Assembly: GCF_019802045.1 (NCBI RefSeq) | Contig: NZ_JAHVHU010000020.1 | Coordinates: 18,930 to 82,929, forward strand | From: Membranihabitans marinus | Lineage (GTDB): Bacteria; Bacteroidota; Bacteroidia; Chitinophagales; Saprospiraceae | Direction: 5' to 3' | DNA length: 64,000 nucleotides | Shown here: positions 1-8,555 of the stretch, piece after piece | How the letters are laid out: every line of letters begins with the position of its first letter | How positions within the stretch are numbered: position 1 is the stretch's first letter | Translations under genes and position numbers: made by a program | Notes under the pieces: model-generated | The model's input: the letters and a program-made list of their open reading frames with translations, nothing else | Database searches by the model: none | Told to the model about the DNA's origin: nothing

Positions 1-204
1 TGGATGATTGCTTAATTTCTGGAGACGATTACGGTGTGTTCTGAAGATAAAAATAGAATTGGCCTGGTATAAAAAGAGCCCCATTTGATTCGCTTGTTGC
101 TACAGGTCCTCTGCTGCCAATCTCAATTCAAAACTAAAAATTTAAAATTCACAATCATTTCACCATCAATGCCCCTTGATCTAACCCTGACGATCAACAG
201 CTAC

Positions 205-1281
205 TTATACCACATACAAATAATCGTAGTGCACCAACGGTTTTTGATGATTCTCACCGATGCGCTCCTGGGCGAGTTCTGAAGCGTACTGCGCCCGTCC
301 TAATGCGATAATTTGACCAGCGGTGTTGACCAGTTCAATAATATCACCTTTGGAAAAATTTCCGTTTATAGCCGTGATACCTACGGGGAGCAAGCTGTTG
401 GCGTGTGAAGATTGCAGTGCTTTTACAGCGCCTTCATTGATCGTGACACGTGCCGCCGTGAAATGCTGGGCATGTGCGATCCATTTTTTACGGCCATCCT
501 TGGTGTCGGATGGAATAAAATGGGTGTGCGGTGTGGTGCCCTCTAAGACCTGGCGAAGTATATCGGGGTGGGTTCCATCGGCGATGTGGACAGCGATCCC
601 CAGTCGGGCTGTTTTTCGGGCCAGGTACACCTTGGTCTTCATCCCTCCGCGACCAAAACTGGAGCGGCCGCCGATAAGAATGGACTCTGAAATGGATTCA
701 TCCGGATGAAATTTTTCTACCAATACAGAATCAGCTTCCCGGGGATTTCCACTGTAGACACCAGCAACATTGGATAGAATGATTAAGGCATCCGCGCCTA
801 CCATGGCTGCCACAAGGCCGGCCAGCTCATCGTTGTCGGTGAACATGAGCTCCGTTACGGAAACGGCATCATTTTCATTGATGATGGGGAGTATTCCCTG
901 TGCGGTTAACTGGGTGATACATTGCTTTATGTTCAGATAATGACGCCGGCTGCGGAAATCGTCCCGGGTGACCAGCACTTGAGAACAAAGCATATTTTCG
1001 GCTTCAAAAAATTTTTGGTATTCTCGGATCATTTTGACCTGTCCCAGAGAAGCCCACACCTGTCGCCGGGCAATTTCGTCCTTTGCATCCATCATCAAAC
1101 CATAGCTGCGTCCAAAAGCTACTGCGCCGGATGAAACCAGAATCACCTCGAGCCCGGCCTGGGAAAGTGCGGAAATCTGTTGCACCAGACTTTTCATCCG
1201 ATACAGATCGGGGGCTCCATTTTCCTGACTCAGGACATTGGAACCGACCTTAACCACTATTTTCTGATATGGTGTTTTCAT
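205..1281 (-). CDS. proB: Glutamate 5-kinase (proline biosynthesis)
   Basis: Cytoplasmic enzyme that phosphorylates glutamate to glutamyl-5-phosphate, the first step of proline synthesis. The 358-residue product opens with the amino-acid-kinase motif KVGSNVLS (about residues 11-18), carries the nucleotide-binding stretch FGRGGMKTK in its middle, and ends in a PUA-like domain from about residue 270. This is the two-domain ProB arrangement at normal length. I chose the ATG at 1281 rather than one 16 codons upstream because the family motif begins about ten residues later and a promoter lies just upstream at 1291-1320. glyA is divergent. A proA partner is not seen; only about 200 bp remain to the left edge. 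Confidence 0.95.
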   Translation of the reverse strand: MKTPYQKIVVKVGSNVLSQENGAPDLYRMKSLVQQISALSQAGLEVILVSSGAVAFGRSYGLMMDAKDEIARRQVWASLGQVKMIREYQKFFEAENMLCSQVLVTRDDFRSRRHYLNIKQCITQLTAQGILPIINENDAVSVTELMFTDNDELAGLVAAMVGADALIILSNVAGVYSGNPREADSVLVEKFHPDESISESILIGGRSSFGRGGMKTKVYLARKTARLGIAVHIADGTHPDILRQVLEGTTPHTHFIPSDTKDGRKKWIAHAQHFTAARVTINEGAVKALQSSHANSLLPVGITAINGNFSKGDIIELVNTAGQIIALGRAQYASELAQERIGENHQKPLVHYDYLYVV

Positions 1282-1290
1282 AAGTCGGGT

Positions 1291-1320
1291 CAAATTTAAT
1301 GAAAGGCCCCACAAAATCAA
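1291..1320 (-). promoter_or_regulatory. Bacteroidota-type promoter of proB
   Basis: On the minus strand a TTG (1318-1320) is followed after 19 bp by TAAATTTG (1291-1298), an exact TAnnTTTG -7 box, ending about 10 bp from the chosen proB start. Spacing and sequence match the Bacteroidota primary sigma-factor consensus. No transcript data support it. Confidence 0.6.
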
Positions 1321-1352
1321 TCTATTCAATCCGGAATTTAATTGGAAAACGC

Positions 1353-1360
1353 TACCTTTG
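1353..1360 (+). promoter_or_regulatory. -7 box upstream of glyA
   Basis: TACCTTTG matches TAnnTTTG exactly and lies 22 bp before the glyA ATG. No TTG at the expected -33 distance is visible, so only half of the promoter is supported. Confidence 0.45.
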
Positions 1361-1382
1361 CACTCTCAAATCTAAAATCAGA

Positions 1383-2657
1383 ATGAAAGATACTAAAATA
1401 GCCCAACTGATCGAGCAGGAACTCCACAGACAACGCAGTGGAGTAGAGCTCATCGCTTCTGAAAATTTTTGCAGCAGCGATGTTATTGATGCCATGGGGA
1501 GCGTCCTGACAAACAAATACGCAGAAGGTTATCCCGGAAAGCGGTACTACGGAGGATGTGAAGTGGTCGATGAAGTAGAGCAACTGGCTATAGACCGCCT
1601 CAAAGAGCTCTTTGGTGCAGAATATGCCAATGTTCAACCGCATTCCGGATCCCAGGCGAATGCAGCCGTTTATCTGGCCGTGCTCAAACCTGGAGATACG
1701 ATTTTAGGATTTGATTTATCGCATGGCGGGCACTTGACCCACGGATCACCGGTCAGTTTTTCCGGAAAACATTTTGATGCGCAGCATTACGGTGTGAACA
1801 AGGAAACAGGTCGGGTAGAGATGGAACACGTGCGTGAAAAAGCGCTGGAAACCAAGCCTGCACTAATTATTGTTGGTGCATCAGCCTATTCCCGAGATTG
1901 GGATTATGAAGCCTTTCGGGCTATAGCGGATGAAGTAGGTGCGCTGTTAATGGCGGATATTGCTCATCCGGCCGGGTTGATCGCGGCCAAAAAACTGAAT
2001 GACCCGATGCCCCATTGCCACATCGTCACTAGTACCACCCACAAGACCCTGCGGGGCCCCCGGGGGGGAATTATAATGATGGGTAAAGATTTTGACAATC
2101 CGTGGGGGCGCAAAACCCGGAAAGGGAAACCGATTAAGATGTCGTCCATTCTCAACAGCGGCGTTTTCCCGGGTATGCAGGGTGGACCTTTGGAACACGT
2201 AATCGCGGCCAAAGCGGTGTCTTTTCTGGAAGCTTTGCAGCCAGAATTCAAAGATTATGCAGAGCAGGTTATCGCGAATGCACAAGCCATGGCAGAACGT
2301 TTTGTAGAAAAAGGCTACCAAGTGATTTCCGAAGGGACCGACAACCACATGATGCTGATCGATCTTCGAAATAAAGGATTGACCGGTAAAAAAGCGGAGA
2401 ACACCTTAGTGAAAGCCGACATTACCGTGAACAAAAACATGGTGCCTTTTGATACCGAATCCCCGTTTGTGACCTCCGGTATCCGGGTGGGCGCTGCGGC
2501 GGTGACCAGCCGTGGATTGACCGAGGATCATTGCCGTCAGATCGTTGATTGGATCGATGTTATTCTTCAGGATCCCGACAATGACACTATGATCGCGGAT
2601 ACCAAGACCACGATCAATACCTATATGAATGAATTTCCGTTGTATCCTGAACGGTAG
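1383..2657 (+). CDS. glyA: Serine hydroxymethyltransferase
   Basis: PLP enzyme converting serine and tetrahydrofolate to glycine and methylene-tetrahydrofolate, the main source of one-carbon units. The 424-residue protein has the family start region ELIASENF, the [13 protein letters not shown] segment and the PLP-lysine motif [13 protein letters not shown] with Lys at about residue 221. Length and motifs are fully typical. The start at ATG 1383 is chosen over an in-frame upstream codon at 1299 because the conserved N-terminus begins here and a -7 box lies between the two. Divergent from proB, convergent with truA. Confidence 0.97.
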   Translation: MKDTKIAQLIEQELHRQRSGVELIASENFCSSDVIDAMGSVLTNKYAEGYPGKRYYGGCEVVDEVEQLAIDRLKELFGAEYANVQPHSGSQANAAVYLAVLKPGDTILGFDLSHGGHLTHGSPVSFSGKHFDAQHYGVNKETGRVEMEHVREKALETKPALIIVGASAYSRDWDYEAFRAIADEVGALLMADIAHPAGLIAAKKLNDPMPHCHIVTSTTHKTLRGPRGGIIMMGKDFDNPWGRKTRKGKPIKMSSILNSGVFPGMQGGPLEHVIAAKAVSFLEALQPEFKDYAEQVIANAQAMAERFVEKGYQVISEGTDNHMMLIDLRNKGLTGKKAENTLVKADITVNKNMVPFDTESPFVTSGIRVGAAAVTSRGLTEDHCRQIVDWIDVILQDPDNDTMIADTKTTINTYMNEFPLYPER

Positions 2658-2662
2658 GGGGA

Positions 2663-3439
2663 TTATAGATCTTGGATCTTAGATTTTGATTTCATTGATT
2701 TCTCGATATATGGATATCGAATATCACTGAGGAACAGTCCATGCGCCGGTACGGACCAGATATCTTTTATTTGCTCGCCCCGGGACATCGCTCTTTCCAG
2801 GTCTTCCATAGTGATTCTGCCTTCGGCATAGCGCAGGCTTGCACCGGTAATTAGCCGGACCATTCCTCGTAGAAATCGGTTGGAGGTGATGTGAAGTTCG
2901 ATGCCATCCTGGGACTCCTGCCATTCACAGCGGGACAGCTGACACCGGTGGTGGTTGACATCAGAGTGCACTTTGGCGAAGGTTTGGAAGTCTTCGTACG
3001 TGGTCAATTTTTGGCTGAATTCATTGAGCGTGTCGAGGGAGAAATTAGCGGCCCGGCGGTAGTAGAACGAGTATTTTTCCCGAAATGGGTTTTTGTGAGA
3101 ATGAATATGGTAGATGTAGGACCGTTCGGTGGCATCAAAGCGAGCGTGGGCCTCTTCGTGCACGGGCCAGATTTTAATGATCGCTACATCCCGGGGCAGA
3201 AAGTTGTTCAGACGAAAAAGAAAAGAATCATCGAGTACGGCCTCAACGACCGTGTGGGCAAAAAAGTCCAATGCATGAACTCCACTATCCGTACGGCCGC
3301 ATCCCATGATGGCGACCTCGGTCTGCAACATCCGGCTCATCCGGTCTTCGATGACTGCCTGGACACTAGTGACATTGGGTTGTCGTTGCCACCCGGCATA
3401 GGCCTGGCCGTCATACATGAGCTGTAAGAAATACTTCAT
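2663..3439 (-). CDS. truA: tRNA pseudouridine synthase A
   Basis: Makes pseudouridine at positions 38-40 of the tRNA anticodon arm. The 258-residue protein begins with the family strand YFLQLMYDGQAYAGWQRQ and has the catalytic-aspartate motif GCGRTDSGVHA with Asp at residue 51. The C-terminal half has the RFLRGMVR segment usual in TruA. It is convergent with glyA with only 5 bp between the stops. The first ATG directly precedes the conserved strand, so the start is secure. Confidence 0.95.
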   Translation of the reverse strand: MKYFLQLMYDGQAYAGWQRQPNVTSVQAVIEDRMSRMLQTEVAIMGCGRTDSGVHALDFFAHTVVEAVLDDSFLFRLNNFLPRDVAIIKIWPVHEEAHARFDATERSYIYHIHSHKNPFREKYSFYYRRAANFSLDTLNEFSQKLTTYEDFQTFAKVHSDVNHHRCQLSRCEWQESQDGIELHITSNRFLRGMVRLITGASLRYAEGRITMEDLERAMSRGEQIKDIWSVPAHGLFLSDIRYPYIEKSMKSKSKIQDL

Positions 3440-3740
3440 AGATCAAAAGTAAAAAATATCCGATATTTGACGGTTGATGACACCTAGCGATTGGGATAAA
3501 ATATAATTATAGGAATTGACGACGCAATTTTAAATGTAGGAACGAGGAGAAAAACAAGACCACATCCATCCGCGTCTGATGAAGCTACTCAGCGGTACCA
3601 GTGGCTCAAGCAACGGTGGTTAATGAAGTGAATGTCCAATAAAGCAAGTCAAAACCGCGAGAGCCCCCATGCTATAGGGTGTTTATTCCGTACAAGTCCC
3701 TGAAAGGCACTGCAATTATCGGGTTAAATCACAGAACAGT
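3440..3740. other. Intergenic region between truA and a membrane glycosyltransferase
   Basis: About 300 bp between divergent genes. On the minus strand TACTTTTG (3444-3451) is an exact TAnnTTTG -7 box directly before truA, without a visible -33 TTG. I see no gene, strong hairpin or repeat in the rest. Confidence 0.4.
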
Positions 3741-5315
3741 TTGAATGAATTCTTCAAATATCGTAGCCATTTTATCTTTTGGATGTTGTTGTTCGCGGTA
3801 GCGTGGAGCTATAATTACCCGGAAATTCTTTCCAAAGGGCCCTATTCTATTCATCAATGGCGCCAAGCCGATTGTCTTTCGATCACCCAAAATTTTTATG
3901 TCGAAGACCGACCTTTCTTGGAGCCGGCCATCCATTGGGTGGGTGAAGCCGATGGACGAACGGTAAGTGAGTGTCCGATTATTTATTATTCGGTAGCAAA
4001 GCTGTGGCGGTGGTTTGGTAAAGAGTATTGGATGTTTCGTTTGATCAACATCCTGCTGGTATTTCTGGGGTTGTGGTCGCTATTCCGGTTGACACTTCGG
4101 GTAACTTTATCGCCATTCTGGTCCGTGGCGCTTCCACTTTTTCTTTTTTCGTCTCCCATTTTGGCTTATTATACGAACAACTTTATGGCCGATGCACCGG
4201 CATTCGGACTGGCGTTGACTGCCGGATACCTGGCTTATCTGGGGGTGGTCGACCGCAAACGATGGGCATATTACCTGGCTTTTTTGGTGTTCCTGGCAGC
4301 TGGGCTGATCAAGGTCAGTGCATTGATTTTGTTTATTGCTCTGGGAATGTTGCATGGGAAATATGCTGTTCGGGGACGGTTACACCGGGAATTGACCCGG
4401 TGGAGTGCTTGGTGGCCTTATGTCGTAGTGGGATGTGGACTGATTATGTGGTATGGGTATGCGAACCGGTATAATGAAGCCAATGTATCCTGGATTTTTC
4501 TGACGGGTTTGTTTCCCATCTGGGACCTGGACGGAGAAGCCATCCGGAGCATATGGTGGGACCTGACGCATACGTTGTTGCCGGCTTATTTTATCCGCCA
4601 GGGTTTGTGGCTGTGTGGTATACTATTCGGGATTCTACTCTGGAACTATAAGAAAGGGCAGCGATTCTGGCTGCAGTTAACCTTGTTGATTTCAGCTGGA
4701 TTGGTGGGATTTGTGTTGTTGTTTTATCAGGCTTTTACCGTTCATGATTATTACCTGACCAATTTGCTCATCATCATTCCTGTGTTACTGTTAGCAGTTC
4801 TCGATATGGGAAAAGCGCATTTCCGTCTCCTTTTGAAAAATAAATGGGTGCGTGGGTTTGCTGTACTCGTTGTCACTTTGTTGATATACAAGACAGCACT
4901 GACCAACCGGATGAAGTACGATGCCGAAGATCCATGGCTCCAGTACAACTTTGTGATAGCTGATTCGCGGATACAGCATTGGAGGTGGTTTCACTACGAT
5001 TATCAACAGCATGAAAAGGCCTACGAAACGATCAAACCTTACCTCCGGAGCCTGGGCATCAACCGGGAAGACCGGGTGCTCTCCTACTCCGATCTTAGCA
5101 TCAATATTTCGCTGTATCTCATGGATCAGAAGGGGTTTTCATCCTTTGGATTTGGGGCGTTTTCTCTGGACGAAAAGATGGCGAAGTACAAGCAGTATGG
5201 CGTCCAATATGTGATCGTGGATGAAGCCTCGGACGATCCGGAGACCATCGCACCGTACCTCGGGGAAAAGATCGGGGACTATCAGAATCTGGGAATTTAT
5301 GAATTTAGATTGTAG
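3741..5315 (+). CDS. Integral membrane glycosyltransferase, GT39/PMT-like
   Basis: Probable polyprenyl-phosphate-sugar-dependent glycosyltransferase of the inner membrane. The 524 residues comprise many hydrophobic segments followed by a soluble C-terminal domain of about 110 residues. The short motif HQWRQAD near residue 38, in the first loop, is common in Bacteroidota family-39 proteins, and the acidic first loop is where PMT-type enzymes carry their catalytic aspartate. The start is TTG at 3741; the next in-frame ATG (3783) would cut the first membrane helix, and a stop at 3675 bars any earlier start. A GT2 polyprenol-phosphate sugar synthase, the type of enzyme that makes its donor, lies convergently downstream. 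Acceptor and sugar are unknown. Confidence 0.75.
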   Translation: MNEFFKYRSHFIFWMLLFAVAWSYNYPEILSKGPYSIHQWRQADCLSITQNFYVEDRPFLEPAIHWVGEADGRTVSECPIIYYSVAKLWRWFGKEYWMFRLINILLVFLGLWSLFRLTLRVTLSPFWSVALPLFLFSSPILAYYTNNFMADAPAFGLALTAGYLAYLGVVDRKRWAYYLAFLVFLAAGLIKVSALILFIALGMLHGKYAVRGRLHRELTRWSAWWPYVVVGCGLIMWYGYANRYNEANVSWIFLTGLFPIWDLDGEAIRSIWWDLTHTLLPAYFIRQGLWLCGILFGILLWNYKKGQRFWLQLTLLISAGLVGFVLLFYQAFTVHDYYLTNLLIIIPVLLLAVLDMGKAHFRLLLKNKWVRGFAVLVVTLLIYKTALTNRMKYDAEDPWLQYNFVIADSRIQHWRWFHYDYQQHEKAYETIKPYLRSLGINREDRVLSYSDLSINISLYLMDQKGFSSFGFGAFSLDEKMAKYKQYGVQYVIVDEASDDPETIAPYLGEKIGDYQNLGIYEFRL

Positions 5316-5392
5316 ATTTCAGAATTGTCCGCACGCTGACATTGAAGCCTGTCTGCCGGCAATTGATAACCATAAAGGTATCCTGGTAGACT

Positions 5393-5589
5393 TCAGCGCA
5401 AGAGTTCATAGCTTTCTTTGATCGATGATCCTTTTAGTAAAATTGATAGTGAAGGAGAAATGAAGTCTTCTACTTTTGAAATTTGTGCTGTTTCACCCCA
5501 ACGAGTTGACCAAGCTGTGCTTGAGTTAAATGTCGCTCTTTTCTTGCTTGTTTTGTAACATATCCCAATACCAAATCAAACTTAACCAC
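5393..5589 (-). pseudogene. Decayed HigA-type HTH antitoxin fragment
   Basis: Reading the minus strand from 5589 gives an XRE-type helix-turn-helix, with RKERHLTQAQLGQLVGVK, followed by a stop. Shifting frame by one base after that point continues the same family with AQISKVEDF and SPSLSILLK before a TGA at 5393. The combined product matches the recognition helix region of HigA/HTH_3 antitoxins, broken by a single frameshift. No toxin gene (HigB/RelE) is visible beside it. It starts 5 bp beyond the stop of the GT2 gene, so its original 5' end may have been lost. The family assignment is by eye. Confidence 0.6.
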
Positions 5590-5593
5590 GCCC

Positions 5594-6340
5594 TCAACCA
5601 GAGTGAAAAATCCGGGATTTCACCCAGCCCCATTTGTTCAACCGATAGAGTAGGGAGGTTTTCAGTACGCCCAGGCCATAGCGGGTGCTGCGGCGGAAGT
5701 TGATGGAGGAAGCATCGTCAAAATAACGGGTGGGACAGGTGACTTCCCCGATCTCGTAGCCTTTATAAAAGATCTGAGCGAGCATCTGATTGTCGAAGAT
5801 AAAGTCGTCCGAATTCGCCGACAAATCCAGATTTTGCAATACTTCCGCTGCAAAAGCCCGGTATCCGGTGTGATATTCGGAGAGCTTCTGACGTAAGAGC
5901 AGATTTTGAACGAAGGTGAGAAACCGGTTGGCAATGTATTTGTACCGCGGCATACCGCCTTTGAGGGCACCCCGTCCGAGAATACGCGAACCGAGCACCA
6001 CAGGATATACGTCATTGGCGATGATGGACGCCATAGCCGGGATCAACTGCGGGGTGTATTGGTAATCGGGATGCAGCATGATGATGATCTCCCCACCTAA
6101 AGCAAGCGCCTTTTCGTAGCAGGTCTTTTGATTGCCGCCGTAGCCCCGGTTCTTTTCATGAACCAGAATGTGCCGGATCCCCAGTTGACGTCCGTATTCC
6201 ACGGTGCGGTCTTTGCTGGAATCATCGGTCAGGATGACTTCATCGACAAGGTCATGAGGGATTTCCCCATAGGTCATCTCCAGGGTCTTTTCAGCATTGT
6301 AGGCCGGCATGACCACGATCACTTTTTTACCACGTATCAT
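5594..6340 (-). CDS. GT2 family glycosyltransferase, polyprenol-phosphate sugar synthase-like
   Basis: Transfers a sugar from a nucleotide donor, most likely to polyprenyl phosphate. The 248-residue protein has the GT-A start KVIVVMPAYNAEKTL, the nucleotide-binding DDSS (39-42) and HPDYQY (about 90-95) where DPMS-type enzymes bind metal and donor. There are no clear C-terminal membrane helices, so it is the soluble DPM1-like form. ATG 6340 is chosen over 6367 because the conserved strand starts directly after it. It could supply the neighbouring membrane glycosyltransferase; this is an inference from gene position. Confidence 0.82.
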   Translation of the reverse strand: MIRGKKVIVVMPAYNAEKTLEMTYGEIPHDLVDEVILTDDSSKDRTVEYGRQLGIRHILVHEKNRGYGGNQKTCYEKALALGGEIIIMLHPDYQYTPQLIPAMASIIANDVYPVVLGSRILGRGALKGGMPRYKYIANRFLTFVQNLLLRQKLSEYHTGYRAFAAEVLQNLDLSANSDDFIFDNQMLAQIFYKGYEIGEVTCPTRYFDDASSINFRRSTRYGLGVLKTSLLYRLNKWGWVKSRIFHSG

Positions 6341-6769
6341 ACATATCAGGCTTAATTCACAAGTCAAAGTAAATAAAATTAATTCCTTTCCCGTACTTTT
6401 AGGGTTTTGAAAGACAGTGGATTCTTGGAATTGTGAAGGAGCCGGGGACTAAACAAGCTGTTACACCACCGCTAAAGCTTTGCCCTACGCGGTCAGCGAT
6501 TAAATTTGCTGCTACAGGGAGTAAGTGGTTTTTGATAACCATCTTGGGATGAACGTTTTATTATGGATAGTTTTTTCAGACAGGTAGACCAATATGGTTA
6601 TAAATTTGGTGCTAATCGAATACGAAAACATGATCTTATGGTGGTGGGTTTGTACATGGAACCACAGTTTATGACCCGATAACTTCCATGGGTTTCCAAT
6701 GGAAAACGTTTTATAAATTAGGCTCTTGTTAAAAGTCTTTTACGTCGAAAAATATAAAAACAATACATT
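6341..6769. other. Intergenic region upstream of nadE
   Basis: About 430 bp between divergent genes. TAAATTTG at 6601-6608 is an exact TAnnTTTG box on the plus strand but lies about 160 bp before nadE. A 39-codon open frame (6563-6682) has no recognisable product. Nothing else stands out. Confidence 0.3.
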
Positions 6770-8407
6770 TTGAAAATAGCCATTGCTCAATTGAATTATC
6801 TAATCGGTGATTTTGAAGGGAACGTCCGACAAATGATCGATGCGATCCACCAGGCTCGCGAGAAAAAGGCTGACCTGGTCTGTTTTAGTGAGTTGGCCAC
6901 CACGGGATACCCACCGCGCGACTTTTTGGGCTTTGAAGATTTTATCGAATTGTCCGATAAAGCCATTGATGAACTCAAACCCCATTCGCACGACCTGGCT
7001 ATCGTGGTAGGATCTCCCCGCATAAACCCCGTCCTGGAAGGAAAAGATTTGTACAATTCAGCGGTGGTGATCCATCAGGGAAAAATCGTTTTCACGCAGC
7101 ATAAGACTTTATTGCCGACCTACGACATATTTGATGAGTACCGCTATTTTGAACCGGCCAGTGAATGGGGGGTCTGGGAGTTCCAGGGAAAAAAAATAGC
7201 ACTGACGGTTTGTGAAGACATCTGGAACGTGGGCAACGAAAATCCCATGTACACCATCAGCCCGCTGGATGAGATGATGAAGGATAATCCGGATTTTGCG
7301 ATTAATCTGTCTGCTTCGCCTTTTGATTTTGATGCAGCCGGACGCCGGATTAATGTGGTCAAGGCCAATGTGGCCCGCTATAAGATCCCATTCTTTTACA
7401 TTAATCATTGCGGGGCTCAGACAGAAATCATATTCGATGGTGGGTCGATCGTGGCGAACCAGGACGGGGTGATCGTGGATGAAATGCCTTACTTTGAGCC
7501 CACACTCCGGGTGTATGATTTGGATGAAGTACGTCGGACGACCAAGCCTGCCGTGCAGTCTAAAGGGAAGATGGATCTTATCCATCAGGCGCTGGTGCTT
7601 GGGATCCGTGATTACTTCCGAAAACTGGGTTTTCGGCGGGCGATAATAGGTTTGTCCGGTGGGTTGGATTCTGCACTGACCTGCGTATTGACGGTCGATG
7701 CGCTGGGTGCTGATAATGTGCGGGTCCTTCTGATGCCCGGACCTTTTTCATCGGATCATTCCATCACGGATGCCCGGCAACTGGCAGAGAACCTGGGTAT
7801 TCGCTATGATATTGTAAATATTAATGACCCGTATGCCGCTTTTAATGAAACCCTGAAACCGTTGTTTGAAGGACGACCTTTTGATCTCACGGAAGAGAAT
7901 ATTCAGGCGCGGATCCGGGGTGTGCTGTTGATGGCTGTTTCCAATAAAATGGGGGATATCCTGCTCAATACCTCCAATAAAAGTGAAGCGGCGGTGGGGT
8001 ATGGTACCTTGTATGGGGATATGGCGGGAGGACTGGCGGTGATCGGTGATCTGTACAAGTCAGAGGTCTTTGAACTTTCCCGATATATAAACCGACAAAC
8101 AGTAGTGATCCCGGAGAATACGATACTCAAACCGCCTTCGGCAGAGCTGCGGCCGGATCAAAAAGACAGTGATTCATTACCGGATTATGAAGTCCTCGAT
8201 GAAATTTTATACAAATACATCGAAGAATCAAAAAGCCCCGAGGACATCGTTGAAGAGGGGTTTGATGGTGATCTGGTGCGCCGGATCTGCCGGATGGTAA
8301 ATCGCAATGAGTTTAAACGACACCAGTCGGCGCCTGTTCTACGAGTCAGCCGGAAAGCTTTTGGAATGGGGCGCCGAATGCCCATCGTTGGAAAATATTT
8401 GTCGTAG
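6770..8407 (+). CDS. nadE: Glutamine-dependent NAD+ synthetase
   Basis: Makes NAD+ from deamido-NAD+ and ATP, using ammonia released from glutamine. The 545-residue protein has an N-terminal nitrilase-like amidase domain with the catalytic triad Glu41 (FSELATTGYPP), Lys112 (QHKTLLPTYD) and Cys148 (LTVCEDIWN). The C-terminal synthetase domain has the ATP-pyrophosphatase loop SGGLDS at 296-301 and the NTSNKSE segment. Both halves are complete. The start is TTG at 6770, immediately before the first beta strand; no ATG fits in frame. It is monocistronic as far as visible. Confidence 0.95.
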   Translation: MKIAIAQLNYLIGDFEGNVRQMIDAIHQAREKKADLVCFSELATTGYPPRDFLGFEDFIELSDKAIDELKPHSHDLAIVVGSPRINPVLEGKDLYNSAVVIHQGKIVFTQHKTLLPTYDIFDEYRYFEPASEWGVWEFQGKKIALTVCEDIWNVGNENPMYTISPLDEMMKDNPDFAINLSASPFDFDAAGRRINVVKANVARYKIPFFYINHCGAQTEIIFDGGSIVANQDGVIVDEMPYFEPTLRVYDLDEVRRTTKPAVQSKGKMDLIHQALVLGIRDYFRKLGFRRAIIGLSGGLDSALTCVLTVDALGADNVRVLLMPGPFSSDHSITDARQLAENLGIRYDIVNINDPYAAFNETLKPLFEGRPFDLTEENIQARIRGVLLMAVSNKMGDILLNTSNKSEAAVGYGTLYGDMAGGLAVIGDLYKSEVFELSRYINRQTVVIPENTILKPPSAELRPDQKDSDSLPDYEVLDEILYKYIEESKSPEDIVEEGFDGDLVRRICRMVNRNEFKRHQSAPVLRVSRKAFGMGRRMPIVGKYLS

Positions 8408-8555
8408 TCGGGGGAATCAGTTACATTTGGGTGGTTTGAGGACCATGAGTTTTTACAGATTGGGCTGTTCTTCCGGATTTGTTAAAGCTTAGCGTAGAGA
8501 TCTGAGCTGGTGTCGGATCGGCACATCTTACTTTAAAAATTAAACATTACAACGC

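Noticed and set aside
1947..2348. 133-codon open frame antisense to glyA
   Set aside because: Contained in a well-conserved gene and without recognisable product.
6563..6682. 39-codon open frame upstream of nadE
   Set aside because: Too short, no known family, and a -7 box lies inside it.
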